Positions 1-8,594 of a DNA stretch of 64,000 nt are shown here, piece after piece. The DNA is taken from NCBI GenBank assembly GCA_965198285.1, contig OZ240251.1, forward strand, positions 3,348,001 to 3,412,000, written 5' to 3'. The first letter of the stretch is position 1. Each line of letters opens with the position of its first letter. Position numbers and translations under genes: made by a program. Below the pieces are notes generated by a model. It was not told the origin of the DNA, did not search any database, and saw only the letters and a program-made list of their open reading frames with translations. Source of the stretch: UBA11872 sp965198285 (GTDB lineage: Bacteria > Chloroflexota > UBA11872).

Positions 1-850
1 CCGAGCACCATCGCGTCGGGGTTCAGGATGTCCACGGCCCCGGTTTCCAGCAATTCGCGGAAGCCCCAGCGGGTGTATTCGTTCTCACCGGCGGCAACGG
101 GCACCGTTGAGGATCGGGCCGTCGCGGCGCTGCCACGCATGTTGTCGGGCGATACCGGTTCCTCAAACCAAAAGGCGTCGTACTTCTCCAGGATGCGCGC
201 CATGCGCACCGCATCCGCCTGCACGTAGGCGTTGTTGGCATCCACCAGCAGGTCGATGTCAGGGCCGATGGCCTCGCGCACCGCGCGAATCCGTGTTTCA
301 TCCTCCCGAAGCGGCACCGCGCCAATCTTCATCTTCACCGCGTTCGCGCCCTGCTCCACGCAACCCAGCATTTCGTCCTGCAGTTCGGGCAGACCTTTCC
401 CCTCGGCGTAGTAGCCGCCGGCGATGTAGGCGCGCACCTCGTCGGTATAACCACCCAGCACCTGGTAAAGCGGGCACTCAAAGGACTTGGCCACAATGTC
501 CCAGAGCGCGATGTCGATGGCCGAGATTGCTCGGGTGGTCAGGCCCTTCCGGCCGAAGATCTTGGGCTGGTACAGGGAATCCCAGATGCGCTCCACGTTG
601 CGCGGGTCCTCGCCGATCAGCGCCTGCCGCATGTCGTTGACAGTGGCGATGATGACGTCGCCGTGCCGCGTGGCCGCGATTCCGCCGGCTCCGCAGACGC
701 CAAAGCCTTCCAATCCACTGTCCGTCGAAATCCGTACGACGACGTTCTTGGAGGCGGTGTAGGTGTACTTCCCATTGCTGATCGGCGTGTCATACGGCTT
801 GGCGTACAACTCGGCGGTTACGTCGGTGATCTTCACGCGGCGGCTCGCAT
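1..850 (-). CDS. Enolase-superfamily (mandelate racemase/muconate lactonizing) enzyme, 3' end cut by window edge
   Basis: I translated this directly from the minus strand: an uninterrupted frame of 283 codons runs from ATG at 850 off the window start. Residues near the middle show the superfamily catalytic set: a K-x-K in VKMKIG, then the metal ligands D in LLVDANN, E in WFEEPV and E in AGENEY. The N-terminal capping domain precedes the barrel, as is usual. The family abstracts a proton alpha to a carboxylate, commonly in sugar-acid dehydration, in the cytoplasm. A GTG five codons inside the ATG is an alternative start. The missing C-terminus carries the residues needed to tell dehydratase from racemase subgroups, so the substrate cannot be called. 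Confidence 0.9.
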
Positions 851-900
851 CGACTGAAGGGTGCAAGCGCAGCAAACCACGGCGGCGGGCACGCGGTCAA

Positions 901-1671
901 TCAGGGACGAGTAACGCTTGCTTGTCCCACGATCATGAACGACGTAACCGCCGCGACCGATCCATCCACGGTGATCTCAACCGCGTGCTCGCCGACGCAG
1001 GTGGTCTCGTCCAAGTAGAAGGCGAAGAAGCCGCGGCGCAACGCCCGCTGCGGTCCGGTCTCGTACTCGCCGCCGCAGCTGCCGGAGCTCCAGCGGAACC
1101 CGAGCCGAGCGCCTGCTCGCACGTCGCGAAACTCGACGCTGATGTATACCCGGTCATCCAGCCCAAATGTGTCCGACAAGTCCTGTGGTCGCTGCAAGCC
1201 GTCCACCGTCAGCGCCGTGGCGATCCGGCCAACGACTGCGCGAGCCGGGGTAGGCGCCCGCGTGGGCGCCGCCGTGGGGCGTTCGGTCGCCGCCGGCGGC
1301 GGTGTTGCAGCCGGTGTGGTCGGGCTGGGAGATGCGACCGGCGACGGGTTTGGCGAGGGTGGAAGAGCTGTGGCCGTGCTGGACGGTGTTGTGGGAACAG
1401 ACGTGGGCGGCGCTTGCGCCGTAGGCGCCGGTTCGGGAGAAACCGTGGGTGTCCCGGTTGACGCAGGGCGCGGCGCAGCCGCCACAGTCGCTCCAGTTGC
1501 TGGGGCGGCCGGCGTGGAAAGGGCCGGCGAGGGGCTCGCGGCGGCGGGTGGCGGCTGCGTAGACGCAGGCGCGCTGGGCGTCGCCGTGGTGTCGCCATTG
1601 CACGCAGCCAGCACAACAATAAGGAGCGCGAAGCAGCCGCAACAGACCGCCACCCTGGCGCAGGACCTCAT
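901..1671 (-). CDS. Lipoprotein with long Pro/Ala/Thr/Ser linker
   Basis: I chose ATG at 1671 because it puts a basic residue, a hydrophobic stretch (FALLIVVLAAC) and a lipobox cysteine at residue 24 at the very N-terminus. The open frame upstream adds only an Arg-rich stretch. After the cysteine come about 120 residues of Pro/Ala/Thr/Ser, a surface-exposed linker. A compact C-terminal domain of about 100 residues contains two nearby cysteines (SGSCGGE, ETTCVG) and looks beta-rich. The protein should be anchored on the outer face of the cytoplasmic membrane. I do not recognise the C-terminal domain, and no function is proposed. Confidence 0.75.
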   Translation of the reverse strand: MRSCARVAVCCGCFALLIVVLAACNGDTTATPSAPASTQPPPAAASPSPALSTPAAPATGATVAAAPRPASTGTPTVSPEPAPTAQAPPTSVPTTPSSTATALPPSPNPSPVASPSPTTPAATPPPAATERPTAAPTRAPTPARAVVGRIATALTVDGLQRPQDLSDTFGLDDRVYISVEFRDVRAGARLGFRWSSGSCGGEYETGPQRALRRGFFAFYLDETTCVGEHAVEITVDGSVAAVTSFMIVGQASVTRP

Positions 1672-1860
1672 TCGCGTTGTGCAGCGTCGCACGATGGTCC
1701 TCAACAGTCGCCGCAGCCTTTGCCGAGCGTCAGGCAGCGGCCGAAGCAAGCAACCCGAAACATTCGTCCAGCGAAATGAAAGTCTAACAACGGAAGGTCC
1801 GCAGACTCGGTTCCCTATGAGACCGAGGAAACCCGCCGCAGCGTTACGCAGAACGTGGTG

Positions 1861-2856
1861 TCAGCTTCCGTTGAGCGCCTCGTGCAAGCGCCCCAGAACC
1901 TGCTCAGTCGCCGCGTCGAGCGACGCGGCCAGCGTGGCGCCCGCCGCCAGCGCGTGGCCGCCTCCGCCGAACGACGCGGCTACGCGATCGATCCGTGGAC
2001 CGCTTGAGCGCAGACTCACGCGCGTGCGGGAAGCATCCAGTTCGTAGAAGACGGCCACGGCTACCGAGTCCGCGATGTCCTGTAGGGCATTTGCTATGCC
2101 CCACGAGTCGGCGATGCGGGCGCCCACGCCCGCCACCATTTCAGCATTGACCTGCGTCCACACCACGCGCCCATCCTCCGATCGCACGGCCGCCGCCAGC
2201 GCAGCACCGAGCAGCCGCGACGCCTGAAAGGTCCGCACGTTGAGCACGCGTCGCGGGACATCCGACGTGGCGCCACCCATTTCTTGCAAGGCGGCCGCGG
2301 CCCGTAGCGTGCGTGGGCGTGTCTCCTCGGTCTGAAATCCCAACGTGTCGGCCACCAGCCCGGCTTGCAGCGCAATGGCGCCTTCGCGCGAGATGCCGCC
2401 GCCCAACGTGCTGAGCAGCATCCAGATCACTTCCGCGGCTGCGCCGGCGTCGGACACGACGTAATTCACGTCGCCAAATTGCTCGTTGGTGACGTGATGG
2501 TCGATATTGATGATCGGACGGATGGCGAGCAGCGCGGCCCGAATCTTCTGATCCGCGCTCAACAGGCTGGGGCTGGCCGTGTCGACCGAGAACAGAGCGT
2601 CGAACGGGCGTCCGTCCGGAGGATCCGCCAGCAAGCCAATGGTGAGGGGCAGGAAGCGTGCGGTCCCCGGGATCGTGGCCATCACCGGATCGATACTCTC
2701 GGGCCGGTTCACCGCCAGCACGGGCGACGCACCCAGGGCATCGAATATCGCCGCCAGGCCCAGGGCCGAACCGAGGCTGTCGGGGTCCGGATTGCGATGC
2801 GACACGATCAGCGGGCGCCTGGCCCGCCGAATGTGCGCCACCACAGCGCCGCGCAC
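1861..2856 (-). CDS. nrnA: DHH/DHHA1 phosphoesterase, NrnA-like oligoribonuclease / pAp phosphatase
   Basis: This 331-residue protein has the ordered motifs of the DHH family: SHRNPDPDSLGS near residue 20 (the DxD metal site), a mid-domain D in FSVDTASPS, DHH in NIDHHVTN near residue 118, and the C-terminal DHHA1 signature GGGGHALAAGA near residue 300. Length matches NrnA. The family hydrolyses short RNA oligonucleotides and 3'-phosphoadenosine 5'-phosphate using Mn2+ in the cytoplasm. Cyclic-di-nucleotide (pGpG/pApA) cleavage is also known for relatives and cannot be excluded. It stands alone between a lipoprotein gene and the divergent IscA-like gene. Confidence 0.9.
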   Translation of the reverse strand: MRGAVVAHIRRARRPLIVSHRNPDPDSLGSALGLAAIFDALGASPVLAVNRPESIDPVMATIPGTARFLPLTIGLLADPPDGRPFDALFSVDTASPSLLSADQKIRAALLAIRPIINIDHHVTNEQFGDVNYVVSDAGAAAEVIWMLLSTLGGGISREGAIALQAGLVADTLGFQTEETRPRTLRAAAALQEMGGATSDVPRRVLNVRTFQASRLLGAALAAAVRSEDGRVVWTQVNAEMVAGVGARIADSWGIANALQDIADSVAVAVFYELDASRTRVSLRSSGPRIDRVAASFGGGGHALAAGATLAASLDAATEQVLGRLHEALNGS

Positions 2857-3038
2857 GCCAGGCTGACAGAGTGCGTCTTGGATGGACCGAGTATCCCGGG
2901 GCGCGGAGCTGTGGTGCGAACCTATCTTATAGGCGAACGCCAGGGCGGCCCGCAGACCCGCTATTCGCGGACGGTCTCAGCGTGCTAGGTTCAGAGAAGC
3001 GGTCAGAGAGCCGCGGCTAGTTGTCGTTGGGGGATCGC

Positions 3039-3506
3039 ATGAGCGCGGTTGAAACAGGCGAACGCATTGGTCTGCCGCAGAACAAGCCGGCCGCACAGCG
3101 GGTGTCGCTGCCGATGGCCGCGCCGCCGGCCCCGGAACCGCCTGCCCCCGTGTCGCTGACTGCCCGCGCCGCTCGCGCCTTTGGCGAGATCCTGACCGGC
3201 AAGGGTGAGCCGTACGGCGCCCTCAAGGTCGCGGTCATGGGCGGCGGCTGCGCCGGCAACCAGTACGCCATGGCCATCGCCCGCGCCCCAGAACCCACCG
3301 ATGTTGTGCTGGAGTCCCGTGGCGTGGACATCTTTCTGGACGGCGCCAGCGCCCACATGATGGTCGGGGCCGAGATCGACTTCATTGACAGCATGATGGG
3401 CCGCGGCTTCACGGTCAGAAACCCCAGCGCGGAGCAGACCTGCGGCTGCGGCAGTTCCTTCAACACCAACGGCGGCGGCGTTAAGCCCGGCGGCTGCACC
3501 GCCTAA
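3039..3506 (+). CDS. A-type Fe-S carrier (HesB/IscA/ErpA family) with N-terminal extension
   Basis: The C-terminal 110 residues are a HesB/IscA domain with the three cluster-binding cysteines: C in MGGGCAGNQY and the pair in TCGCGSSF near the end. The family carries or inserts Fe-S clusters into apoproteins in the cytoplasm. I chose ATG at 3039, preceded by GGGGGA at 3029-3034, over the upstream TTG at 3021. Even so, about 45 residues rich in Ala/Pro precede the domain, which is longer than usual. The protein ends in a Gly-rich tail (NGGGVKPGGCTA) with a fourth cysteine. It is convergent with murE, and no isc/suf genes are adjacent. Confidence 0.9.
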   Translation: MSAVETGERIGLPQNKPAAQRVSLPMAAPPAPEPPAPVSLTARAARAFGEILTGKGEPYGALKVAVMGGGCAGNQYAMAIARAPEPTDVVLESRGVDIFLDGASAHMMVGAEIDFIDSMMGRGFTVRNPSAEQTCGCGSSFNTNGGGVKPGGCTA

Positions 3507-3550
3507 CAGGCTACGCGTCCGGGCTGCCAGCCTAAGGCAGTCATCGGAAG

Positions 3551-5050
3551 TCAGTCGCTGCCATAACCCATGTCGGCCAGCGCGTCCCGCGCCGCCTGGG
3601 TCTCGTCCCACGGCTCTTCGCGGTCCGCGAACTGTATTGACCGCTCGTGACCCTTGCCGGCCAGCACCACGGCGTCGCCCGCGCGGGCCAGTTCAAACGC
3701 GCGGGCGATGGCCTCGCGCCGGTCGTGGACCGTCTCGAAGCGCGCGCCGCCGCCAGTCGCCCCGGCAACCACGGCCCGAGCGATATCCGCCGGACGCTCC
3801 CTGCGCGGGTCTTCGTTGGTCACGATCGCCAGGTCGGCCTGCTGCGCCGCGGCGCGGCCCAGCATGGGGCGCTTCTCGGCGTCCTGATCACCGGCGCTGC
3901 CGAAGACCACCAGCACTCGGCCTTCGGTTTGTGCCCTGACCTCCGTCAGGCAGGCCGCCAGCGCCGCCGGTGTGTGTGCGAAGTCGACGATCACCTGAAA
4001 CGGCTGGCCCGCGTGCACGGTTTCCATGCGACCCTTCACGGGAGCGAACGTAGACAGTCGGTTGACCCCCGCCGAAATCTCGCCCGCGATGCTTCCCACG
4101 CAGGCCACGGCTGCCGCCACGTTTGAGACGTTCCAGCGCCCACGCAGCCTGGTGGGCGCTTCCCAATCGCCCCAGGGTGACGACCCGCCAATCACGAGGC
4201 CGTTGGCCGTCAACCCGGCGCAGCGCGCCGACACATGGGCCGGCGCCGTCTCACCGAAGGTCAGCACATCGACCGTGCGTCCCGCGGCGAACCCGGCGCT
4301 CACCGGATCGTCGGCGTTGAGTACGGCGACTTTCCCCCGGCCATCGTCCGGACCGCGTTCCAACAGGTCCAGCAGCCGCCGCTTGGCCGCCCTATAGCCC
4401 GCCAGCGTCCCGTGCAGGTCCAGGTGCTCGTGGGTCACGTTGGTAATCACGGCCCGGTCGAAGGCGAAGCCATCCACGCGCGCCAGTTCGAGAGCGTGTG
4501 ACGCCACCTCAACGACAGCCCACGAATCGCCGCCCCGGACCATCCGGTCCAGCAGCCGCGCCACGGTGGGCGCTTCGGGGGTCGTCAAGCGACCTGTCTT
4601 CTCCAGATCGACCCCGCCGGCACGCGTGTTCACCGTTGTGAGCTCACCGACGCCGCTTACGTACGCGCCCAGCATCCAGGCGATCAGGCGTGAGGTGCTG
4701 GTCTTGCCGTCCGTGCCGGTCACCCCAACCAGCCCCAGGCGACGGTCCGGTTCGCCCCAGAAGCGACGCGCCAGATCGGCCAGCGCCACCCGCCCGTCCG
4801 GCACGATCGCCAGACCCACGTCGGGCGGCGTCGCCACGGGCCGTTCGGCCACGATCGCCGCGGCCCCGGCGGCCAGCGCAGCCGCCGCGTAGGCATGCCC
4901 GTCAACGCGCAGGCCGCGCCGGCAGACGAAACAGCTCCCCGGCCTGACGTCGCGCGAGTCGTGCGCGATGTCGCGGATCTCGGCGCTGCTTGGCCGTACC
5001 AACTCCGCCCCGGGCAGGCCGGCGATCAACGCATCAAACGTCGGATGCAC
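3551..5050 (-). CDS. murE: UDP-N-acetylmuramyl-tripeptide synthetase
   Basis: MurE adds the third amino acid to UDP-MurNAc-L-Ala-D-Glu in the cytoplasm, using ATP. Motifs in order: N-terminal uridine-binding domain with HDSRDVRPG, P-loop GVTGTDGKTST, EVASHAL, NVTHEHLDLHGT, NADDP, RGRWNVSN and DFAHTPAAL. The substrate-specificity loop reads NEDPRRERP where meso-DAP enzymes usually have DNPR. The retained Arg favours DAP, but ornithine or lysine cannot be excluded. I chose GTG at 5050 because TGAGGCGG, overlapping the femX stop, is a good ribosome site and the start then matches family length (499 residues). Further upstream the frame is only a shadow of femX. Confidence 0.93.
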   Translation of the reverse strand: MHPTFDALIAGLPGAELVRPSSAEIRDIAHDSRDVRPGSCFVCRRGLRVDGHAYAAAALAAGAAAIVAERPVATPPDVGLAIVPDGRVALADLARRFWGEPDRRLGLVGVTGTDGKTSTSRLIAWMLGAYVSGVGELTTVNTRAGGVDLEKTGRLTTPEAPTVARLLDRMVRGGDSWAVVEVASHALELARVDGFAFDRAVITNVTHEHLDLHGTLAGYRAAKRRLLDLLERGPDDGRGKVAVLNADDPVSAGFAAGRTVDVLTFGETAPAHVSARCAGLTANGLVIGGSSPWGDWEAPTRLRGRWNVSNVAAAVACVGSIAGEISAGVNRLSTFAPVKGRMETVHAGQPFQVIVDFAHTPAALAACLTEVRAQTEGRVLVVFGSAGDQDAEKRPMLGRAAAQQADLAIVTNEDPRRERPADIARAVVAGATGGGARFETVHDRREAIARAFELARAGDAVVLAGKGHERSIQFADREEPWDETQAARDALADMGYGSD

Positions 5051-5061
5051 GCCGAACCGCC

Positions 5062-6099
5062 TCAGTACTGCGGGCGCCCGCGCCAGCGTTGGAGCGCCGC
5101 GCGCGCACGCAGGGCCCCGGACGTCAGCGCCCAGGCACGGACCCGCTGTACCGGTAGGTCGTACGTACCCGGATACTCCACCAGCCGCGGGTTGAATCCC
5201 AGCTTGAATCGATGCACGCCGGCCATCGGGTCGTTCGAGTCGTTCGGATCGGCCATTCCCCAAAGGTCATAGTGCCGACAGCCCCGCGCCCGGGCCCACT
5301 GCATGGCCGCCCACTGAACGGCGTGCGGGGCCATGCGCCCGCGTTCGGCGTCGGACGACGCGCCGTACAGGTACACCGCCGCCGGACCAAACGCCACGGC
5401 CATCAGCGCGGCCAGCGCGCGGCCCTTATAGCGGGCCAGGAAGAGTTGCGCGTCATCCCCGAACGTGCGCGCCACGTCGCGGTAATACGACGCCGCATGC
5501 ACCGCAAACCCCTGGCGCGCCGCCGTGGCCGTGGTCAGTTCGTAAAAGGCGTCGAAGGCGGGCTCGCTGCAGTCCGTCTCGATCTGAACCCCGCGCCGCG
5601 CCGCCAGCCGGATGTTGTAGCGCATCTTGGACTTGAACGACGCCAACAACGCCTCGTCGTCGGCTCCCAGGTCCACGATGGCGGTCCGTGGAATCTGTAC
5701 GAAGGCATCGGTCTTGCGGAAGCCCAACGCCTCGAGGATGGCCGCGTGCCCCGCGCGCACAGGTTCAATGCGCAGCACGGATGCCCCCGCATGCCGCGCC
5801 ACATCCGCCGCCGTCGCGATCAGCGCCTGAACGTCCGCGTCGGAAGCCGCCAGCGGGCCGCGAGGGACGTAGGCCAGGCCGGCTGACGGTCCCAACGGCG
5901 GAAGTCGTCGAGTGCGAGTCAGGACTTGCACGCCTCCGCGCGGCGAGTCAACGTCGCCCACGGCCAGCCGAAACACTCGCCAGCCGTAGCGCGCCTTCAG
6001 GTCGCCCCATGAACCGGACTGCAACAGGTTGGCGTCCGCGTGCGCGGCCGCCAGCTGATTCCACTGGCGGGAACTTGGCACTGGCCAGACGGAGGGCAC
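5062..6099 (-). CDS. FemAB/FemX-family aminoacyl-tRNA:peptidoglycan (or N-acyl) transferase
   Basis: This 345-residue protein has the double GNAT-like fold of the FemABX family, with FKSKMRYNIRLAARRGV in the middle and a C-terminal half with YLYGASS and HYDLWGMADPND followed by FKLGFNP, typical of the family. Known members add the cross-bridge amino acid to lipid II, using charged tRNA, at the inner membrane face. It lies directly upstream of murE with 11 bases between its stop and the murE GTG, so the two are almost certainly co-translated, which fits a peptidoglycan role. Some FemX-like proteins act on other substrates, so the exact acceptor is inferred. Confidence 0.88.
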   Translation of the reverse strand: MPSVWPVPSSRQWNQLAAAHADANLLQSGSWGDLKARYGWRVFRLAVGDVDSPRGGVQVLTRTRRLPPLGPSAGLAYVPRGPLAASDADVQALIATAADVARHAGASVLRIEPVRAGHAAILEALGFRKTDAFVQIPRTAIVDLGADDEALLASFKSKMRYNIRLAARRGVQIETDCSEPAFDAFYELTTATAARQGFAVHAASYYRDVARTFGDDAQLFLARYKGRALAALMAVAFGPAAVYLYGASSDAERGRMAPHAVQWAAMQWARARGCRHYDLWGMADPNDSNDPMAGVHRFKLGFNPRLVEYPGTYDLPVQRVRAWALTSGALRARAALQRWRGRPQY

Positions 6100-6101
6100 G
6101 G

Positions 6102-6809
6102 TTAGACCCGGGTCGCGGTGTGCAGCGCCACCGTGCCAAGCCCCAGACGACGCACGCTCACGTCGGCGAATCCCGCCTCGGCGATAAGGGCCGCCAGCGC
6201 CTCCGCGCTTATGAAATCGTCAACCGACTGCGGCAGCCAGGTGTAGGCATTCGGATGGCGGCTCACCAGGCGTCCCAGTAGGGGCACCCAGCGGTTGAAG
6301 TACAGACGGAACAGCGCGCGCAGCAGCGGCTGGCGAATGGGCGTCATCTCGAGAATGACCAGCTTCCCGCCACGGCGCAGCGCACGCGCCATCGCCCCGA
6401 AAGCCTCCGGCAATCCGTCCACGTTCCGCAGAACGAACGCGCTGACTACGGCGTCGACGGACCCGTCGGCCAGCGGCGGGCGCAGCGCGTCACCCAGCAC
6501 GTACCGCGCGCGCTCGCCGTCTTGGACGTCGCCCGACCGCTGCTGAGCGATCTTGAGCATGGCCCCCGCGAAGTCCAGGCCGACGATGCGGGGTCTGGAT
6601 CCGTGGCCGCGAATCAAGGCCAGGGCCAGATCGCCGGTTCCAGTGCCCACGTCGAGCACCAGGCGCGGCTCAACCGCCAGGGCCTCGCGAACCGCGACGC
6701 GCCGCCAGCCGTGATCCATTCCGAGGCTGATGAGGCGATTGAGCAGGTCATAGCGCGGCGCAATGGCGTCGAACATCGGCCGCACCCAGGAGGCCTTGCG
6801 CGCTGGCAC
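6102..6809 (-). CDS. menG: Demethylmenaquinone methyltransferase
   Basis: The sequence shows the UbiE/MenG family start MFDAIAPRYDLLNR, SAM site VLDVGTGTGDLAL, and the later motifs VDAVVSAFVLRNV and PNAYTWLPQSVDDF. The enzyme methylates demethylmenaquinone (or the ubiquinone precursor in other organisms). The adjacent polyprenyl diphosphate synthase supports menaquinone. GTG at 6809 gives 11 residues before MFDAIAPRYD, as in homologues, and lies just after the upstream gene's stop. ATG at 6776 is possible but would trim the N-terminus. The open frame extending to 7199 is a shadow of the neighbouring gene. Product is 235 residues. Confidence 0.92.
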   Translation of the reverse strand: MPARKASWVRPMFDAIAPRYDLLNRLISLGMDHGWRRVAVREALAVEPRLVLDVGTGTGDLALALIRGHGSRPRIVGLDFAGAMLKIAQQRSGDVQDGERARYVLGDALRPPLADGSVDAVVSAFVLRNVDGLPEAFGAMARALRRGGKLVILEMTPIRQPLLRALFRLYFNRWVPLLGRLVSRHPNAYTWLPQSVDDFISAEALAALIAEAGFADVSVRRLGLGTVALHTATRV

Positions 6810-6826
6810 GGCGCTAGCCGCAGGAC

Positions 6827-7822
6827 CTAGGAGTGCCGATCCGTCGCGTAGGTGACGAGATCGGCTAGGGCGTCGAACGCCGGATCGGAGGGCAGCCGCG
6901 CAAGCTCTCCGCGCGCCTGATCGGCAAACCCCTCGGCCACCGCGCGAGCCGCGTCCACCGCGCCGGTGGCCCGCAGTGTCTCGATGGCCTCCGCGGATTC
7001 GGCCGCGGACAGGCCTTCGCCCGCAGCCAGCCGCCCAAGGATGGGCGTGGGCCGGGTGACCCCGACCAGGTATTCGACCACTGGCAAGGTCAGCAGACCG
7101 GCCCGCAGATCGCCGCCCACGGGCTTGCCTGTCTCCTGGGAGTCCCCGGCGATATCCAGCACGTCGTCCGTGACTTGAAAGGCCATGCCCAGCGCCCACC
7201 CAAAGTCGTGAAGCGCCTGGGCCTCGTCGCCCTGGGCCTCCGCCAGCACGCCGGTCGCGTCGCAGGCCAGGGCGATCAGCGCCGCGGTCTTACCGCCGAT
7301 CTTCCGCAGGTATTGCCGGCGCGTCGCCTCGGGGTCGCCGTCAAAGGTCGGCAGGACAAACTCGCTGCGCGACATCATGTGAATGGTGTCCGCGAACTGG
7401 CGCACGATCTTGGGGCGGTTGAGCCGGGCCACCAGATCCGCGGCACTGGCAAACAGATAGTCGCCCGCCAGAACGGCGACCTTCGTGGACCAGGCCGTAT
7501 AAACGGAAGGTTGTCCGCGGCGCGCGTCCGCCTCGTCCACGATGTCGTCGTGGACGAGCGTGGCACTGTGCAGCACCTCGGTCCCTGCCGCCAGCAGAAC
7601 CACGTCCGCATCCTGCACGCCGTAGGCCTGACCAATCAGCAGCGCAATTGCGGGCCGCAAGCGCTTGCCAGGGCCGCCCAGCGCCGACGCCAGCACGGTC
7701 TGCAGCAGCGGGATTCCGCTTTCGGCCACGCAACGGTCCAGCACCGCCTCAACCCGTGCCTGACCCGCCTGCACAGGGGCCAGAATGGCCGTCAGGTCAC
7801 GCGGCGGCGGCCGGCTGGTCAC
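6827..7822 (-). CDS. Trans polyprenyl diphosphate synthase (menaquinone side chain)
   Basis: This is an all-helical isoprenyl diphosphate synthase with the first Asp-rich motif HDDIVDEAD, GGKTA, and the second Asp-rich motif QVTDDVLDIAGD, plus GKRLRP near the N-terminus. It condenses isopentenyl diphosphate units onto an allylic primer. Chain length cannot be read from the sequence with confidence, but the lack of bulky residues just before the first motif (EVLHSATLVHDD) fits a long-chain product for quinones. I chose GTG at 7822, which overlaps the tatD stop by four bases (GTGA), over the ATG at 7837. It is co-transcribed with menG downstream. Confidence 0.92.
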   Translation of the reverse strand: MTSRPPPRDLTAILAPVQAGQARVEAVLDRCVAESGIPLLQTVLASALGGPGKRLRPAIALLIGQAYGVQDADVVLLAAGTEVLHSATLVHDDIVDEADARRGQPSVYTAWSTKVAVLAGDYLFASAADLVARLNRPKIVRQFADTIHMMSRSEFVLPTFDGDPEATRRQYLRKIGGKTAALIALACDATGVLAEAQGDEAQALHDFGWALGMAFQVTDDVLDIAGDSQETGKPVGGDLRAGLLTLPVVEYLVGVTRPTPILGRLAAGEGLSAAESAEAIETLRATGAVDAARAVAEGFADQARGELARLPSDPAFDALADLVTYATDRHS

Positions 7823-8589
7823 GGCGTGGGAGCGCACCGAAAAAGCTCGTGAGCGTTTCGCGTGGTGGTGGCGCGCAGCGAGGATACCGACACATTTCGC
7901 ACCGCCGCGACCACAGCGGCCGTATGCAGCAGGTAGGCCGGCTCGTTTCGGCGTCCGCGCATGGGAGTCGGCGCCAGGTAGGGCGCGTCGGTCTCGAGCA
8001 GGAGCCTGTCCGACGGAATGGCCGCCGCCGTCTCGCGAACGTCGTCTGCGCGCTTGAACGTGACAATGCCGGAGATTGAGATGTGCAGCCCCAGGTCCAG
8101 GAATCGTCCGACGGCTTCAGGCGGTCCCGTGAAGCTGTGCATCACGCCGCCCGCCGGGCCCAGCGTCTCGCGCAGCACGAGTTCGACTGCGTCCAAGCTC
8201 TCGCGCTGATGAACCACGACGGGAAGATCGAGGTCGGCTGCCAGCCGGCATTGGGCGCCGAACGCATGTTCCTGAAGCGCGCGCGGCTGATGTTCGCGAT
8301 AGAAGTCCAACCCGGTTTCGCCTATGGCCTTGACCTTATTGTCGCTGGCCAGTTCTCGAAGCGTCTGAATGGTGGCCGTATCGAAGCCATAGCAGTCGTG
8401 CGGATGGACACCCACGGTCGCGTACCAGCCCTCGAAGGCTTCGCACATCGCAATCGCCCGCGCGCTTGTGGCCACGTCGGTCGCCACCACCAGCGCCTCG
8501 GCCACACCGGCGATCCGCGCGCGCTCGTGGAGGGCGTCAAGCTCGTCGGTGAACCCCGGGTCGGCCAGATGGGCGTGACTGTCGAACAG
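7819..8589 (-). CDS. tatD: TatD-family metal-dependent deoxyribonuclease, probable CTG start
   Basis: TatD-family hydrolases are TIM barrels with two metals and act as 3'-5' DNases or in D-aminoacyl-tRNA/DNA repair. Visible motifs are FDSHAHLAD (N-terminal HxH), GETGLDFY, VVHQRE, HSFTG and LLLETDAPYL. The first canonical start, GTG at 8505, would delete the HxH metal site. The frame is open upstream, and CTG at 8589 gives M-F-D-S-H-A-H-L, the normal family start and length (256 residues), with GGACGGA eight to nine bases before it. It starts just after the metG stop (8595) and ends by overlapping the polyprenyl synthase GTG. ATC/ATA at 8595-8598 are other non-canonical options. Confidence 0.85.
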   Translation of the reverse strand: MFDSHAHLADPGFTDELDALHERARIAGVAEALVVATDVATSARAIAMCEAFEGWYATVGVHPHDCYGFDTATIQTLRELASDNKVKAIGETGLDFYREHQPRALQEHAFGAQCRLAADLDLPVVVHQRESLDAVELVLRETLGPAGGVMHSFTGPPEAVGRFLDLGLHISISGIVTFKRADDVRETAAAIPSDRLLLETDAPYLAPTPMRGRRNEPAYLLHTAAVVAAVRNVSVSSLRATTTRNAHELFRCAPTP

Positions 8590-8594
8590 CCGGA

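Noticed and set aside
23..325. 100-codon minus-strand frame at the left edge
   Set aside because: It lies in another frame inside the enolase-superfamily gene, which shows all catalytic motifs.
1142..2047. 301-codon plus-strand frame over the lipoprotein linker
   Set aside because: Gly/Ala/Val-rich antisense of the Pro/Ala/Thr linker; the lipobox reading on the minus strand is convincing.
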